DNA from: Cyanidium caldarium
Taxonomy: Eukaryota > Rhodophyta > Bangiophyceae > Cyanidiales > Cyanidiaceae
Assembly: GCA_026184775.1 (NCBI GenBank)
Contig: JANCYW010000008.1
Location: 248,001-312,000, forward strand
Length of the DNA stretch: 64,000 nt
Direction of reading: 5' to 3'
This document shows positions 44,698 to 54,600 of the stretch, piece by piece (positions within the stretch are counted from its first letter, which is position 1; every line of letters begins with the position of its first letter). The notes below the pieces were generated by a model that searched no databases, was not told where the DNA came from, and was given only the letters and a program-made list of their open reading frames with translations. The translations under genes were made by a program, and so were the position numbers.

Positions 44698-46782
44698 CTA
44701 TGGAGGGCGGAGGTAGTGCGTCGCGCGACCCGAAGATACCAGCGGCGGTGCTTGTTGGCGGGTGCGCGTCTGTTCATCGCGGCGCATACCGATAACGCAC
44801 CGCTCGCAGAACGGCCGGTCGGGATGGCGGTCGTACAGATAGAATTGGGAAGACGGGTCACCGGTGGTCGAATCGCATAGCGGCTGCTTGCAGCGGAAGC
44901 AGGTGAGGCACTCGCGGTGCCAGTGGCGGTCCATGGCGGTGACCACCAGGTCGGTGACCGGTTGGTGGCAGCGGGCACATCGCGGGGCGATCTGGCTGGC
45001 GTAGCAGGCGTCGCAGAACGGCCGGCCGTGGTTCTGTCGGAAGCGGGTGCTGGCCGATAACGGCTTGTTGCAAAAGGAGCACGCGAAGCAGCCGGGGTGG
45101 TAGGCGCGATTCAGCGCGCGCACATAGGCGCCCTGAATGGGCGCGCGGCAGGCGTGGCAAGTGCTGCCGGCGCCGCCGCCCGCCATCATCGATGCGGCGG
45201 CGTTGGATGCCGCAGCGGCGGCGTGGCCACTCGTGGACGCTGCGTCTGGCTCCTCATCGGCGTCGCTCTCGGAAGCCGGTGCACGGGTTGTCGGCGGCGA
45301 GCGCGCCGTGGTGCTGGTTCGGCTGCTGGCGCTGGTAGACGGCCGGCGTGTCGAGCGCTCTTGGGCCTCGCGCTCCGTCAGCGCCTTGGCCACCTTATCG
45401 GCTACGGCCTGTCGCCGCCGCGCCATCGCCGCCTTGGACAGACGCTGTGCCCCACCCCGCGGTATGCCCACCGCCTCGGCAGGATCACGATGGTCCACCA
45501 TCGGCATGGCCGCCGCAAAGTACGCAGCATCGGTGGCGTCGCGCTCCGCACGCGGCGGCGCCTCCCACGCCTGTTTCACGGCGGCCGCCACCGCCGCCTC
45601 GTCGAGACGGAAGCGGAATCGCTCCCACGAGCGCGCTTTGGACTTGAGCGTCAGTTGGCGGTTGCCGCGCTCCACGCCCAGATAGAGCGTCGCCGGCGCG
45701 TGCTCGGTCGTCGCCAGGTGCCACTGTTGAGAGCGGCGGTCGTAGTGCGCCGCGAATGTGGTCGCCTGTGTGTCGGGCTCGCCCCAGTCCACAGCGTACT
45801 TGCCGGCGCGTCTACCCGCCTCACCTGGGTGGTAGTGCAGCCGCACCGGCCGACCGTCGCACCATAGTTGCATCCCATTGGCCACACTGCACATCGTCCA
45901 ATCGCCCGACATCTCCTTCCCGTCCAACGCGCCGCTGACGAGGCGCATCGGGATCGGCGTCGGAGAGCACAGACCGCCCACGGCCCACTGGAGCAGTTCC
46001 TCGTCGCGCTCTATCGATAGCCAGCGGGGCGTTTGGGGTGCGTCGGTGTCAGGCTGTGGCACGGAATTCATTCGTTCCGCGTGACGCCGTCGTCGCCGTT
46101 GTAAGCTCAGCAGACTATCGACATCCACCTCCAGCTCGAACAACTCCATTCCAGTTGCCATGGCGTCCTCCGCGCCGTGATACGCGCCGGCCGCTGCGCG
46201 CTTCTCCAGTCGCTCTACCGCTGCGATGGGACCACCATCGCTGCCCGTCTCGGGCAGGACGGCCCGGCCGATACCCACCGAGCTGTTTGCACAGCCGATC
46301 AACACCGAGACGTCGCAGTTCTCCGTGCCGTGCACGAGCTGCAGCGTGATGGCGGCTTCGCGGCCCCATTCAGCCATACTCGTCTTGCGCGCCTTCACCC
46401 GAAACGGTGCCAGTGCCGCGAGGTCGGTGTCCACGCCCAGCGTGGTCACCGCGTCGCCAGTGCGTAACAACACACAGAATCGTTCCGGCTCTCGGTCGCA
46501 CCCGTCCCGTTCCGACGGCCACGGGCGCGCTCGCAACTGGAAGGCGTCGCGCACTTGCGCCGCAGTCACCGGCTGGTCGGTCGCTGCGTACCCGGCCGGC
46601 ACTTGCTCCCAGTTCCTATGCTCACCCGATAACCAAGCATCACCCGTCTCCACGTGCACGTAGAGGATGCAGTCGCGCCGCCGGCGACTCCGAAACCGCA
46701 CGCGCAATCCGTCCCACTGCGCCAACAGCAGGGCCGACAGCGCCAGCCGCCGCAGCCCCCCAGGCGGTGCGTGCGACGACAT
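44698..46782 (-). CDS. Two-LIM-domain protein
   Basis: 694 residues with two adjacent C-terminal LIM zinc-finger domains. LIM1 (about 540-597): CHACRAPIQGAYVRALNRAY, HPGCFACSFCNK, then CDACY. LIM2 (about 600-668): CARCHQPVTDLVV, HWHRECLTCFRCKQ and CERC. These double-zinc modules bind proteins, often actin or signalling partners. The first 500 residues are unrecognised: a possible beta-rich part (residues 1-110, CILYVHVETGDAWL) and an Ala/Thr/Ser-rich linker next to the LIM pair. LIM proteins are usual in animals, plants and fungi but uncommon in red algae as far as I know. It is divergent from the RING-CH gene. Confidence 0.85.
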   Translation of the reverse strand: MSSHAPPGGLRRLALSALLLAQWDGLRVRFRSRRRRDCILYVHVETGDAWLSGEHRNWEQVPAGYAATDQPVTAAQVRDAFQLRARPWPSERDGCDREPERFCVLLRTGDAVTTLGVDTDLAALAPFRVKARKTSMAEWGREAAITLQLVHGTENCDVSVLIGCANSSVGIGRAVLPETGSDGGPIAAVERLEKRAAAGAYHGAEDAMATGMELFELEVDVDSLLSLQRRRRRHAERMNSVPQPDTDAPQTPRWLSIERDEELLQWAVGGLCSPTPIPMRLVSGALDGKEMSGDWTMCSVANGMQLWCDGRPVRLHYHPGEAGRRAGKYAVDWGEPDTQATTFAAHYDRRSQQWHLATTEHAPATLYLGVERGNRQLTLKSKARSWERFRFRLDEAAVAAAVKQAWEAPPRAERDATDAAYFAAAMPMVDHRDPAEAVGIPRGGAQRLSKAAMARRRQAVADKVAKALTEREAQERSTRRPSTSASSRTSTTARSPPTTRAPASESDADEEPDAASTSGHAAAAASNAAASMMAGGGAGSTCHACRAPIQGAYVRALNRAYHPGCFACSFCNKPLSASTRFRQNHGRPFCDACYASQIAPRCARCHQPVTDLVVTAMDRHWHRECLTCFRCKQPLCDSTTGDPSSQFYLYDRHPDRPFCERCVIGMRRDEQTRTRQQAPPLVSSGRATHYLRPP

Positions 46783-47146
46783 GAAATGCCCAACGAGGTT
46801 TGAAGTAGACCCGATTCAGTGGCAACTCAACATCCGATGAACCGACCGTGACCCGGTCACGCCCTCTAGAATACTCGTTTCCGGCAGGGCGTCTCTAATG
46901 AGAGGGCCATCTCACCCATTCCATGCGGCGAGGAAAATTCCAGCGGCCTCTCCCGTCGACGCGCCCGCGGCTGCAGGTTGGCGGAATCACGTCACGGCGC
47001 TCTCGCTGCGGAGCGGCAGTGCGAGCAGCGACAGCCGCGTGGTGTGAGGCTGCGGCGCACCCATTCTGGGGCATTGTCGGGTTACACCAGGTGAAAGGGA
47101 TATTGGAGGGTACGCTGAGGGGCCTCAGGCTCTCTGTATAGCTAAA
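46783..47146. promoter_or_regulatory. Divergent region with perfect CGTGACC/GGTCACG palindrome
   Basis: 364 bp between the LIM and RING-CH ATGs. At 46847-46861 lies a 15-bp perfect inverted repeat, CGTGACCCGGTCACG, 65 bp before the LIM ATG; AATCACGTCACGG follows at about 46984-46996. These look like dimeric transcription-factor sites (bZIP-like TGACGT/GTCAC). No tRNA seen. Confidence 0.5.
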
Positions 47147-48349
47147 ATGTCAGCGGCCGGCCTGAAAGAGTGTCGGGTCGCCGAGGAGTACGTGTGCTGC
47201 CGCATCTGCCACGAGGAGGTGTTGCGCAGCGAGGCGCCGGGACTGACGGCGGCGACGGCGGCGGCAGTGACGCCGTCCAAGCTGCGGTCACGGACCGCGG
47301 TGGCGTTGCCGAGGGATCTGGGGCGAGCCCGCTGGGCGTTGCGGCTATTGCGGCACGTGCTACGGTGGGTGGCGCGGGCGCGCGCCGCCTGTCGACAACT
47401 GTGGGTGTGGGTGGTGGTGCGTGGACTGCGTCAGTGCTGGGCGCGCTGGACGCGCACGGGAAACGCCTTGGCGAGGGAGACGAGGCGCGGCGCTGTCGAG
47501 GGACAGCGAGGGCCGTGTGTGGCGGCCGACGACCCGCGAGCGCTGATTGCGCCCTGTGGGTGCACGGGCACGCTCAAGTACGTGCACCAGGGGTGTTTGC
47601 GCAAGTGGTTACGACGACAACCGGATACCGCTTTGTGGCGATGTGAAATCTGCGGCGAGCGGTACCGGTTTCAGGTGGAGTTTCGGCCAGCGTACGAGTT
47701 TTTGCTCGCGTGGCCGTTGGGAGACCGGGCGCAGGACCCGGATGAAGAAGAGGACGATGATGACGACGACGACGACGACGACCAAAATGGTGCGAGGGCT
47801 GCGGGCGGCTGGGCAGTACCGAATGAGGCGTTGGTGGAGCGCGGGCCGTGGACGACGTCGCCCGCCGCCGCATCAGCCACATCCCCGCCGTCGACCACCG
47901 ATCGGGTGCGACGGTGTTTGGCCGGGTTGCGGCGCTGGTGGCAGGCCCTGCGTGCCCAGAGCGGCGGCGGCATCAGCAGCGGCGACGCTTTCGGCAATGG
48001 CCCAGCGGCCGCCACCAACCGCCTGTTGCACTGGCTGCACGTATTGTACGTCGCCCTGTTCTTACGACAAGTGCTGCGACAGTGCCGCGGCCTGCACACC
48101 GCCGCGAAACGCGCCCTCCAGCTCGACTCGCTCACCATCGCCATGCAACAAGGCAACGACGCCATCCGGGCCTTGATGGAGACGCACGCCCTGATCGTCC
48201 TGCGCGCCGCCCTGCTGGCCCATTACCTGCTCTTCCTAGTGGTGGACTTGCGCCTCTTGCAGCGGCAGTACCTCGCGTGGCGCGCGGCCACCGCCCGCTT
48301 CTACGTCCTGAACCGCGACGATCCGAACGTCGAACCCCGGAGAGAATGA
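47147..48349 (+). CDS. MARCH-type membrane RING-CH E3 ligase with large insert in the RING
   Basis: 400 residues. The RING-CH (C4HC3) is unmistakable but split: CCRICHEE supplies the first Cys pair (18, 21), then about 110 Arg/Ala-rich residues intervene before APCGCTGTLKYVHQGCLRKW and RCEICGERYRF. Usual spacing at that point is 10-45. The later part has an Asp run (11-12 D, GAC repeats around 47755-47785) and two hydrophobic segments (LLHWLHVLYVALFLRQVL, then LIVLRAALLAHYLLFLVV), fitting a MARCH-like ligase in internal membranes. The insertion would loop out between the two zinc sites; whether it is spliced is unclear, though it contains no stop. Confidence 0.85.
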   Translation: MSAAGLKECRVAEEYVCCRICHEEVLRSEAPGLTAATAAAVTPSKLRSRTAVALPRDLGRARWALRLLRHVLRWVARARAACRQLWVWVVVRGLRQCWARWTRTGNALARETRRGAVEGQRGPCVAADDPRALIAPCGCTGTLKYVHQGCLRKWLRRQPDTALWRCEICGERYRFQVEFRPAYEFLLAWPLGDRAQDPDEEEDDDDDDDDDDQNGARAAGGWAVPNEALVERGPWTTSPAAASATSPPSTTDRVRRCLAGLRRWWQALRAQSGGGISSGDAFGNGPAAATNRLLHWLHVLYVALFLRQVLRQCRGLHTAAKRALQLDSLTIAMQQGNDAIRALMETHALIVLRAALLAHYLLFLVVDLRLLQRQYLAWRAATARFYVLNRDDPNVEPRRE

Positions 48350-48850
48350 GGTGTGTGCATAAAAGCGGGGAGGCGCAGTGGCGGTGTGCACCGAACGCGC
48401 GCCTCACCCGTAATTCACGCCACTTGCCCTCTGTACGACTCTCCGGTGCTCTCGCCGTCTTCCACCACCACCACCACCACCTCCTCCTCCCCTCCCCCTG
48501 GATTCAAACCGCCGCAACCAACCGTTTCAACGGTCGTTCCGCATTTTGCAATCGCCGTAACGCTGTTTGCGCATCGACGGCGGGAATGGCGCGCTCGCCG
48601 GGGGGGCGAGCGAGAAATCGCGCGCACCGGCCGCTACGATCGGACGGAGGTGAACGCGCCGGAAGGGGGGGCACCGGTTCCGCGCTTGTGCCTGGAGCGG
48701 TGGGTGCGCGTGTCCGGTTGCGTGGGTGGCCTGTCGGGTGCCACGTCGGAGTAGGTGGTAGGCGTATGGATTGCGTGGAGTACGGTGCGGGCGTCTTCGG
48801 TTTGGAGTAGTGCTGAGGCGTGTAGCAGCGGTGGAGAGTGCTGACGAAAC
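48350..48850. other. Intergenic region before AUR1-like gene
   Basis: 501 bp between two plus-strand genes. A CCA/CCT run at about 48462-48503 is the main feature. An open frame on the plus strand continues through it but has no ATG-led protein I trust. No RNA gene recognised. Confidence 0.5.
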
Positions 48851-51112
48851 ATGGGTGTGGGGCAGGCGTCGTCTTCGGCAGCGGACGAGTCGCCGACATC
48901 ACCGCAGCAACACTGGCTGCACCGACGCACGTGGTCGCTTCCGGAGCGGGTGCCAGGCGAAGATGCTGTTGGGGCGAGGGATGAACCGCAAGGAGCAGGC
49001 GGGGCGGAGGCGGCGACGCGCCCTAGGACGGGCGGGGAGGGGCGGCAAGAGTCGCCCTCTCGAGGGGCGGTGTGCGTTCAGCGGGACACCACCGACGCCC
49101 AGGCGGAACGGTGGCGCGCACAGCCGCTGTCGTGGTTCCGGCACGCGCGTTCTGCGTCCATGCCTGGAGCGGTCGAGCTGGATGAAGCGCTGCCCGGGGT
49201 GGCGACGACGGCGACGGTAGACGGGTCGGAGAGTCGGGCCCCGCCGATGCCGCCGCTCTTTCCATATGAATCGCATGACGTCCGCAGCGCGGCCGGCGCT
49301 TTATGGGGAGGGTGGAGTGCGCGCGAGAGCGTGCGCTTTGAGGGCGCAATGTCCAGCGGGGCCGCCCCGCACGGCCGACGTCGGTCGTTTTCCACGCGTT
49401 GGGAAACCGAGGGCGCCGGCGCAGGGTCACGGGCGCGCGCGGCGCTACCACGACCACCGCCGCCGCCATCGCTGACGCGCCCGCGCCGTAGTTCAGTGTG
49501 GGGCAACGTGCGCGCTCTGGGAATGCAGCTGGCGCGGTACATGTTCAGCCCCGCGGACAGCAGCAGCACCAACGGCTACATCTCATACGCGTCGTCGAAC
49601 AGCGGGAGCAGCGGCAGCGACGGCGAGCGCAAAAAGGCCCGCAAGCGCATCAGTCGCTCTCGGCGCCGCCAGCAGCAGCAACAACAGCAACAACAACGAA
49701 AGGTTGCGCTCGACTCGGTGCAGGCGTCGATGCCGTTCACCACGCGCTTCTCGCCGGTCAGTCGCGCGGACAGTTTCGGATCGGTGAGCAGTCTGGGGGA
49801 GGAGGTGCCAACGCACAATGCGGTTCAGCACAGCCCGCAGGCGGCCAATGAGTCGTCGCCGCCGTCGTCAGATGCGGAAGCCGAGGGCGACGGTGACGAC
49901 CTGATCCTGCCCATCTCCTCGCGCTCGTCCACCCGATGGCGCGCCGCCTCGAGCGCGGCCGACGATGTGAGCAGCGCGCTGGAGAGCGGCACGGTCAAGT
50001 TTCACGATATGGATAACGGGTTCGGAGCCGCCAGTACCGCCTACCTGCCGAACATGGGCAGAGCCGGCGCCAGTAACGGCAGCAACAACGGCGATGATGA
50101 CGCTCCTGTCGGAGCGCGGTGGTGCCCCCGTCTCTTCCGACCGCTCTCCAGCGGCATCCAGTGGATGCAGCGCAGCTGCGCCATGGCCAGCGCGGACGAC
50201 CTCTCCGGCCGCGCCTCTCTCTCCCGCCTCCTCCTCCTTCAATGGCTACCATACGCGCTCTATTACCTGTGGCCGGTCATTGCCTGGCTGTTGGTGTTCA
50301 ACATGTTCGATCTCATTCCCAATCGGTGGAAGCCGCAGGAAATCCACGTGCGCACCCTGCCCATCGTCGAGTCGTGGATGCGCTATCCGCATCGGTGGTT
50401 TTTCTTCGGTTACGACAACGGCAAGGGCGCCAACGTGCTCGACTTTATCGCCGCGCTGCCGTACACCGTGCACGCGACCCTGCCGTTTGTGTTTTTGGCG
50501 CTGTTGCTGTTGCGGCGGACGCCCGGGCGGCGCATCCTGGAGTTTGCGCGGGTGTTCGGCCTGCTGTGCCTCTGCGGGGTGCTGACGCACCTGTTCGTGC
50601 CCGCCGCGCCGCCGTGGTACTACGAAAAGTACGGCTTCCGCAAACCGTCCTACCACATGAAAGGCGACCCGGCACTGTTGGATCGCTTGGACGACACATT
50701 CGGGGTGCGCTTCTACAACACCATGTATGCCAAGGGCGGCAAGGTGGTGTTCGGCACCTTTCCCAGCCTGCACGCCGCCTGGCCGTACCTGATGGCCATG
50801 TTCGAGCCGCAGCAAGGGCGTTTCCTGTGGTTGTACGTGCTATGGGTGTGGTGGTCGGCGCTGTACCTGCAGCACCACTATCTGGTGGATCTAGTCGGCG
50901 GCGCCGTGTACGCCGAAGTGTTGTATTATTGCCTCGGCCGGCCGCGCCAGCATGGAGGTAATGGCGGGGAGGTGCCAGAGGAGTATACGGCGGTGCCGCC
51001 GGCCGACCCGACGAGTATCCGTTCCAAGCCGGCGCCGTTGCGCATCGATACCGGCCAGGCGGCTACCCGCCGACTCCGCTCCGCCTCTCAGACACGCGTC
51101 GACCTGGTTTAA
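48851..51112 (+). CDS. AUR1-like inositol phosphorylceramide synthase
   Basis: Transfers phosphoinositol from phosphatidylinositol to ceramide in the Golgi. 753 residues: ~450 disordered (with a Gln run, about 275-285, and Ser/Gly-rich patches), then a PAP2-like membrane domain of about six helices. The two catalytic signatures are VVFGTFPSLHAAWPYL (about 634) and LQHHYLVDLVGG (about 673), matching fungal AUR1 (FPSLHSG, HHYFVDL), including the catalytic His residues. WYYEKYGFRKPSYHMKGDPA is also an AUR1-type loop. Higher-plant IPC synthases belong to a different family (SMS-like), so this fungal-type enzyme is notable in a probable alga. It pairs with the small SPT subunit upstream. Confidence 0.9.
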   Translation: MGVGQASSSAADESPTSPQQHWLHRRTWSLPERVPGEDAVGARDEPQGAGGAEAATRPRTGGEGRQESPSRGAVCVQRDTTDAQAERWRAQPLSWFRHARSASMPGAVELDEALPGVATTATVDGSESRAPPMPPLFPYESHDVRSAAGALWGGWSARESVRFEGAMSSGAAPHGRRRSFSTRWETEGAGAGSRARAALPRPPPPPSLTRPRRSSVWGNVRALGMQLARYMFSPADSSSTNGYISYASSNSGSSGSDGERKKARKRISRSRRRQQQQQQQQQRKVALDSVQASMPFTTRFSPVSRADSFGSVSSLGEEVPTHNAVQHSPQAANESSPPSSDAEAEGDGDDLILPISSRSSTRWRAASSAADDVSSALESGTVKFHDMDNGFGAASTAYLPNMGRAGASNGSNNGDDDAPVGARWCPRLFRPLSSGIQWMQRSCAMASADDLSGRASLSRLLLLQWLPYALYYLWPVIAWLLVFNMFDLIPNRWKPQEIHVRTLPIVESWMRYPHRWFFFGYDNGKGANVLDFIAALPYTVHATLPFVFLALLLLRRTPGRRILEFARVFGLLCLCGVLTHLFVPAAPPWYYEKYGFRKPSYHMKGDPALLDRLDDTFGVRFYNTMYAKGGKVVFGTFPSLHAAWPYLMAMFEPQQGRFLWLYVLWVWWSALYLQHHYLVDLVGGAVYAEVLYYCLGRPRQHGGNGGEVPEEYTAVPPADPTSIRSKPAPLRIDTGQAATRRLRSASQTRVDLV

Positions 51113-51633
51113 AAACAGGATCTATGTCGATTCCGCTCCCTCTCCAAGACCGTTTCATCGGTCGCGGCTCTACACCCTATTCCTCGGAGGAGTGTCTACC
51201 GCGGTGCCGGTGGATCCGGGCGCGCTCCCCGACCGACCGCATCCTGTCCGCGCGTCTCGCAGTCACCTCTCCCGTCTTGCCCTCCTTCCCGCTCGCGTAT
51301 TTTATCCGCACACCGCTCCCGTATCACCTTGTCCAACAACTCCACATCCACCGCGTCCAATCCCAACCGAGTCGGTGGTCGGTGCAGCATGGAGGTGGGA
51401 GGCAGGCGACGCGGGTGCACGAACCGCGGGGCGATACTGGCACCCGAGGAAGAGGAGGGCGTGCGTGCGCGAATTTGCGTTTCGGGCCGTCGGCGGGGAA
51501 GAAGCGTTGTGTGTGTGTGTGTGTGTGAGGGGTGGGTCGTCGGGGGACCGGGGGGAACATGACGACCGAAGACAGCACAGGATGCATCGATAGAATATTA
51601 CGATAGCGATAGGATGCTATAGGATCGCTCAGG
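51113..51633. other. Convergent intergenic region with TG microsatellite
   Basis: 521 bp between two convergent stops. It holds a (TG)10 repeat at 51508-51527 and otherwise nothing I recognise. It presumably contains both 3' untranslated regions. Confidence 0.55.
51508..51527 (+). repeat. (TG)10 microsatellite
   Basis: Ten perfect TG units, in the convergent gap after AUR1. Confidence 0.85.
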
Positions 51634-54600
51634 TCAGTGTAGCGGGGGGAGTTGCGGGTTCGTGCGGGTATGCGGAATGTCCACAGGAATGAGCCATCCG
51701 TGTACCCAATACACGGTGGGCACGGCGGGCTGCATCATGCGCGCGCGTACTCCCTCATCGACGACTTGGCGCGCGGCACCCGCTCGTTGGAGCAGGTGGG
51801 CATGTTCCTCCAACACATCCACCAGTGTTTCACCGCTGGAATCGCCCTTTGAATGGGAATCGAGGTCGCGTTCGGACAGCGCCATGATCGCCCTCAGCAG
51901 ACGCACCGCTTCGGAGTGCAAGGCGCTGTCAGGGCCTGCGTTCACCTTCTGCTCAGCCTCATCAACATGAATTCCAGTGCGCAGCTCGGCGGTTATCCAT
52001 CCCGCGTGAACATCACTCAACGCTACGTTCATCACTGCGTGAAATGCGGCCACCGCCCCCGCCTCCCCGCGTCCACCCAGAATGTCCACAGCTTCCCTCC
52101 CGCCGCGCTCCACCGCGAGCCGCACCGTGCGCAATGTGACATACGTCAACAACGAGCCGCCAGCAGATGTTGGCAAGTGTCGCAACCACCCCATCGCATC
52201 ATCACCCCCAGAGGCGCCCAGCGGTCGGATCGCCTGTGTTATGATGGCGTCGGCCAGCGCCCCGCCGCACTGCATCGCCGATGCCAAGTACCCCAGCGCC
52301 GCTACCGACGCCGCTCGATGCAGTGCCGGGGCGTCCTTCACGGCGGCGCCGGTCATTCCGTCGGTGCTCCATGCATGGGCCGCGGCAATTTTGGCGAAAT
52401 GCACCAAATAATGGTGCAGGCCGTCACCAGCACCCTCCCATCTGCCATACCGCTCACCGACGCCGATATGCATGACCGCCAACAGCAGCGCGTGCGTGGC
52501 GTTGAAGCATCGCGCCACCAATGCCTGCCCGCGCAATGCCTCCTCTTGGCGGATGCCGCGCGCCACGGCTGCCAGACGCGCTGCCACTCGGTGCAACACC
52601 CGTTCCGACACCGTCGTCGCCGTTATCGCCTCCGTCTCCGCATTCCGCGTCTTCGCCGACGGCAGCAGCAGCAGCAGCTGCTGCAACAGCACCGTGGCCG
52701 CTCCCAGCAATGACCACGCATCGATGACCGGATCGCCGTCCGGTGGACTGCCGCTCTCCGTTCGGCCCACATCCGCATCGGTGGCGTCGGGAAAGAGACA
52801 CTCCAACGCGCCAGCACATAACCATCGGTTGGCCAGCGCCGCGTGCGCCGCCAGCATTTCCGCCACCGTGCCAATACGATGCTGCTGCGCTGCCTCTTCA
52901 TACACCGCATTCAACAGACACGCCAACCAGCCGGCTTGCCGCGCCTCTACCGCCGCCTCCACCAACGCCGACACAACCCGCGGTCGCGATATCGGCGGTA
53001 TATGCGGCAGTGCCAGCTGCACCGTCAGTTCACCGCGGTGTGCGGCGGTGTGCTGTTCGCGAGACGCATTCGAGGTGCCGACGGTCAGCGCCTTGGCCAG
53101 CGCCGGCGCCCCGAACGCCTCCAGGTAATCCAGCACCAGCGACACCGGCGGCAGGGTATCGTTCCAGCGGCGCAGCAACACCTCCCAACATGCGCGCACT
53201 CCTCCTTGCGGCTGTTGTCGCGACAAGAGACACCCCAGACAGCGATACATCAGCGGATGGTCGTGCGCCCAAGTGAGCACGCGGCTCAGGCGCGCCGGTT
53301 CCTCCACCAATCGTTGCAACGCTTCGTGCAGCTGCACCTCCAACGCGGCCATCTCCGGCATCTCCGAAGTGAGGTCGCGGACGCTGTCATCGACGTCGTG
53401 CTCCTCCAACGCATCCAGACAGAGCGCGTGATACGCGACGATGCACACCTCTGGTATGGCCGCATCCATCGCGCTGTCATCCACGTCCCACTCGGGCGTG
53501 CTCGTAAACGCCCGCTGCACTGCCGCCAGACTCACCAACTGCGGCGCCCCGCCGGCCACCTCCAGCAACTGCCGCAGCAGCAGCTCGGCGGTGCGCGTAT
53601 GCCGTTGTTCGGCACTCGGTGACGGTGTCGGCCAGTGCGCAAACGCTCGCAATACCGCGGCGGTGCCGCCAGCCGCTTGCCACACCGACTCGATGCGCAG
53701 CGTGGCGTGCACCGCTTGCGCACCCGCACCCCACAATTCCGCCACCCACCACTCCAAGCCGACCGACGTGCGATGAATGGATGTGGTGGTGTCCGCGGCC
53801 ATCACCACGTCACCGCGCTCCCAGACATCCGCCGGCAAGTCGGCGGCGAACACCACCCATCGCGGTGCCCACTGGTTGGCCATCACGTCGGCCAGACCGC
53901 TGTGCGTCTCGGTGGACCAGCACAGCGCACACGCGTGACCGAGAGCGTGTCGAGCAGGTGCGCGGCGACACAACCACTGCGCCAGAGCGCGGTGGCGATC
54001 GCTGTCCGGTGCGTCCAGCACCAGCAGCACGCTCTCCAGTAGTGCCACGGACAGAGGCACCGCGTGCATGCGGACGCTCTCTGCCGCTGGAGTCGCCAGC
54101 GCATCCTTTAGCACGCTCGCCACTGCATCGAAAAACGCGTCCAGGCACTCGACGCTCAACCCCATCGCCGGCAGCAGCGCTGCATCCAACACCGCCACCG
54201 CCACTTCACTCACACACTCCATGGCCGCCTGCGAGCTGCGCACCGCGTGGGCGGCCATACAGCGACCTATCAGCTGCAGACTGTCATGCAGCAGGCGTTG
54301 CATGACTGGCGGCGACTCGCGGGAATCGCCGCCCTCCAAATGCTGTCGCCGCTGCTCCAGCGCACGCAACGCCACACTGGCGCACTCCAAACACAGCAGC
54401 ACCGCTCGCAACCGAATGTGCTCCTCGCCGGCGGCCGTAAACACCTGCAGACACTGCCACAGCATCAGTGACGACTCGTCCGCCGGCCATTGCGGGCAAT
54501 CGGCGGCAGGCGCCGGCGAACCGGCCTCCTCGTCGGGCGATGCCACGATACCGGGTGTTGCACCCAACACAAGCGCTGGCCCGCCACAACACAGACACTC

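Noticed and set aside
44145-44978. Reading frame upstream of the IREH1-like kinase ATG
   Set aside because: It overlaps the LIM gene and crosses a minisatellite; it is unlikely to be translated as part of the kinase.
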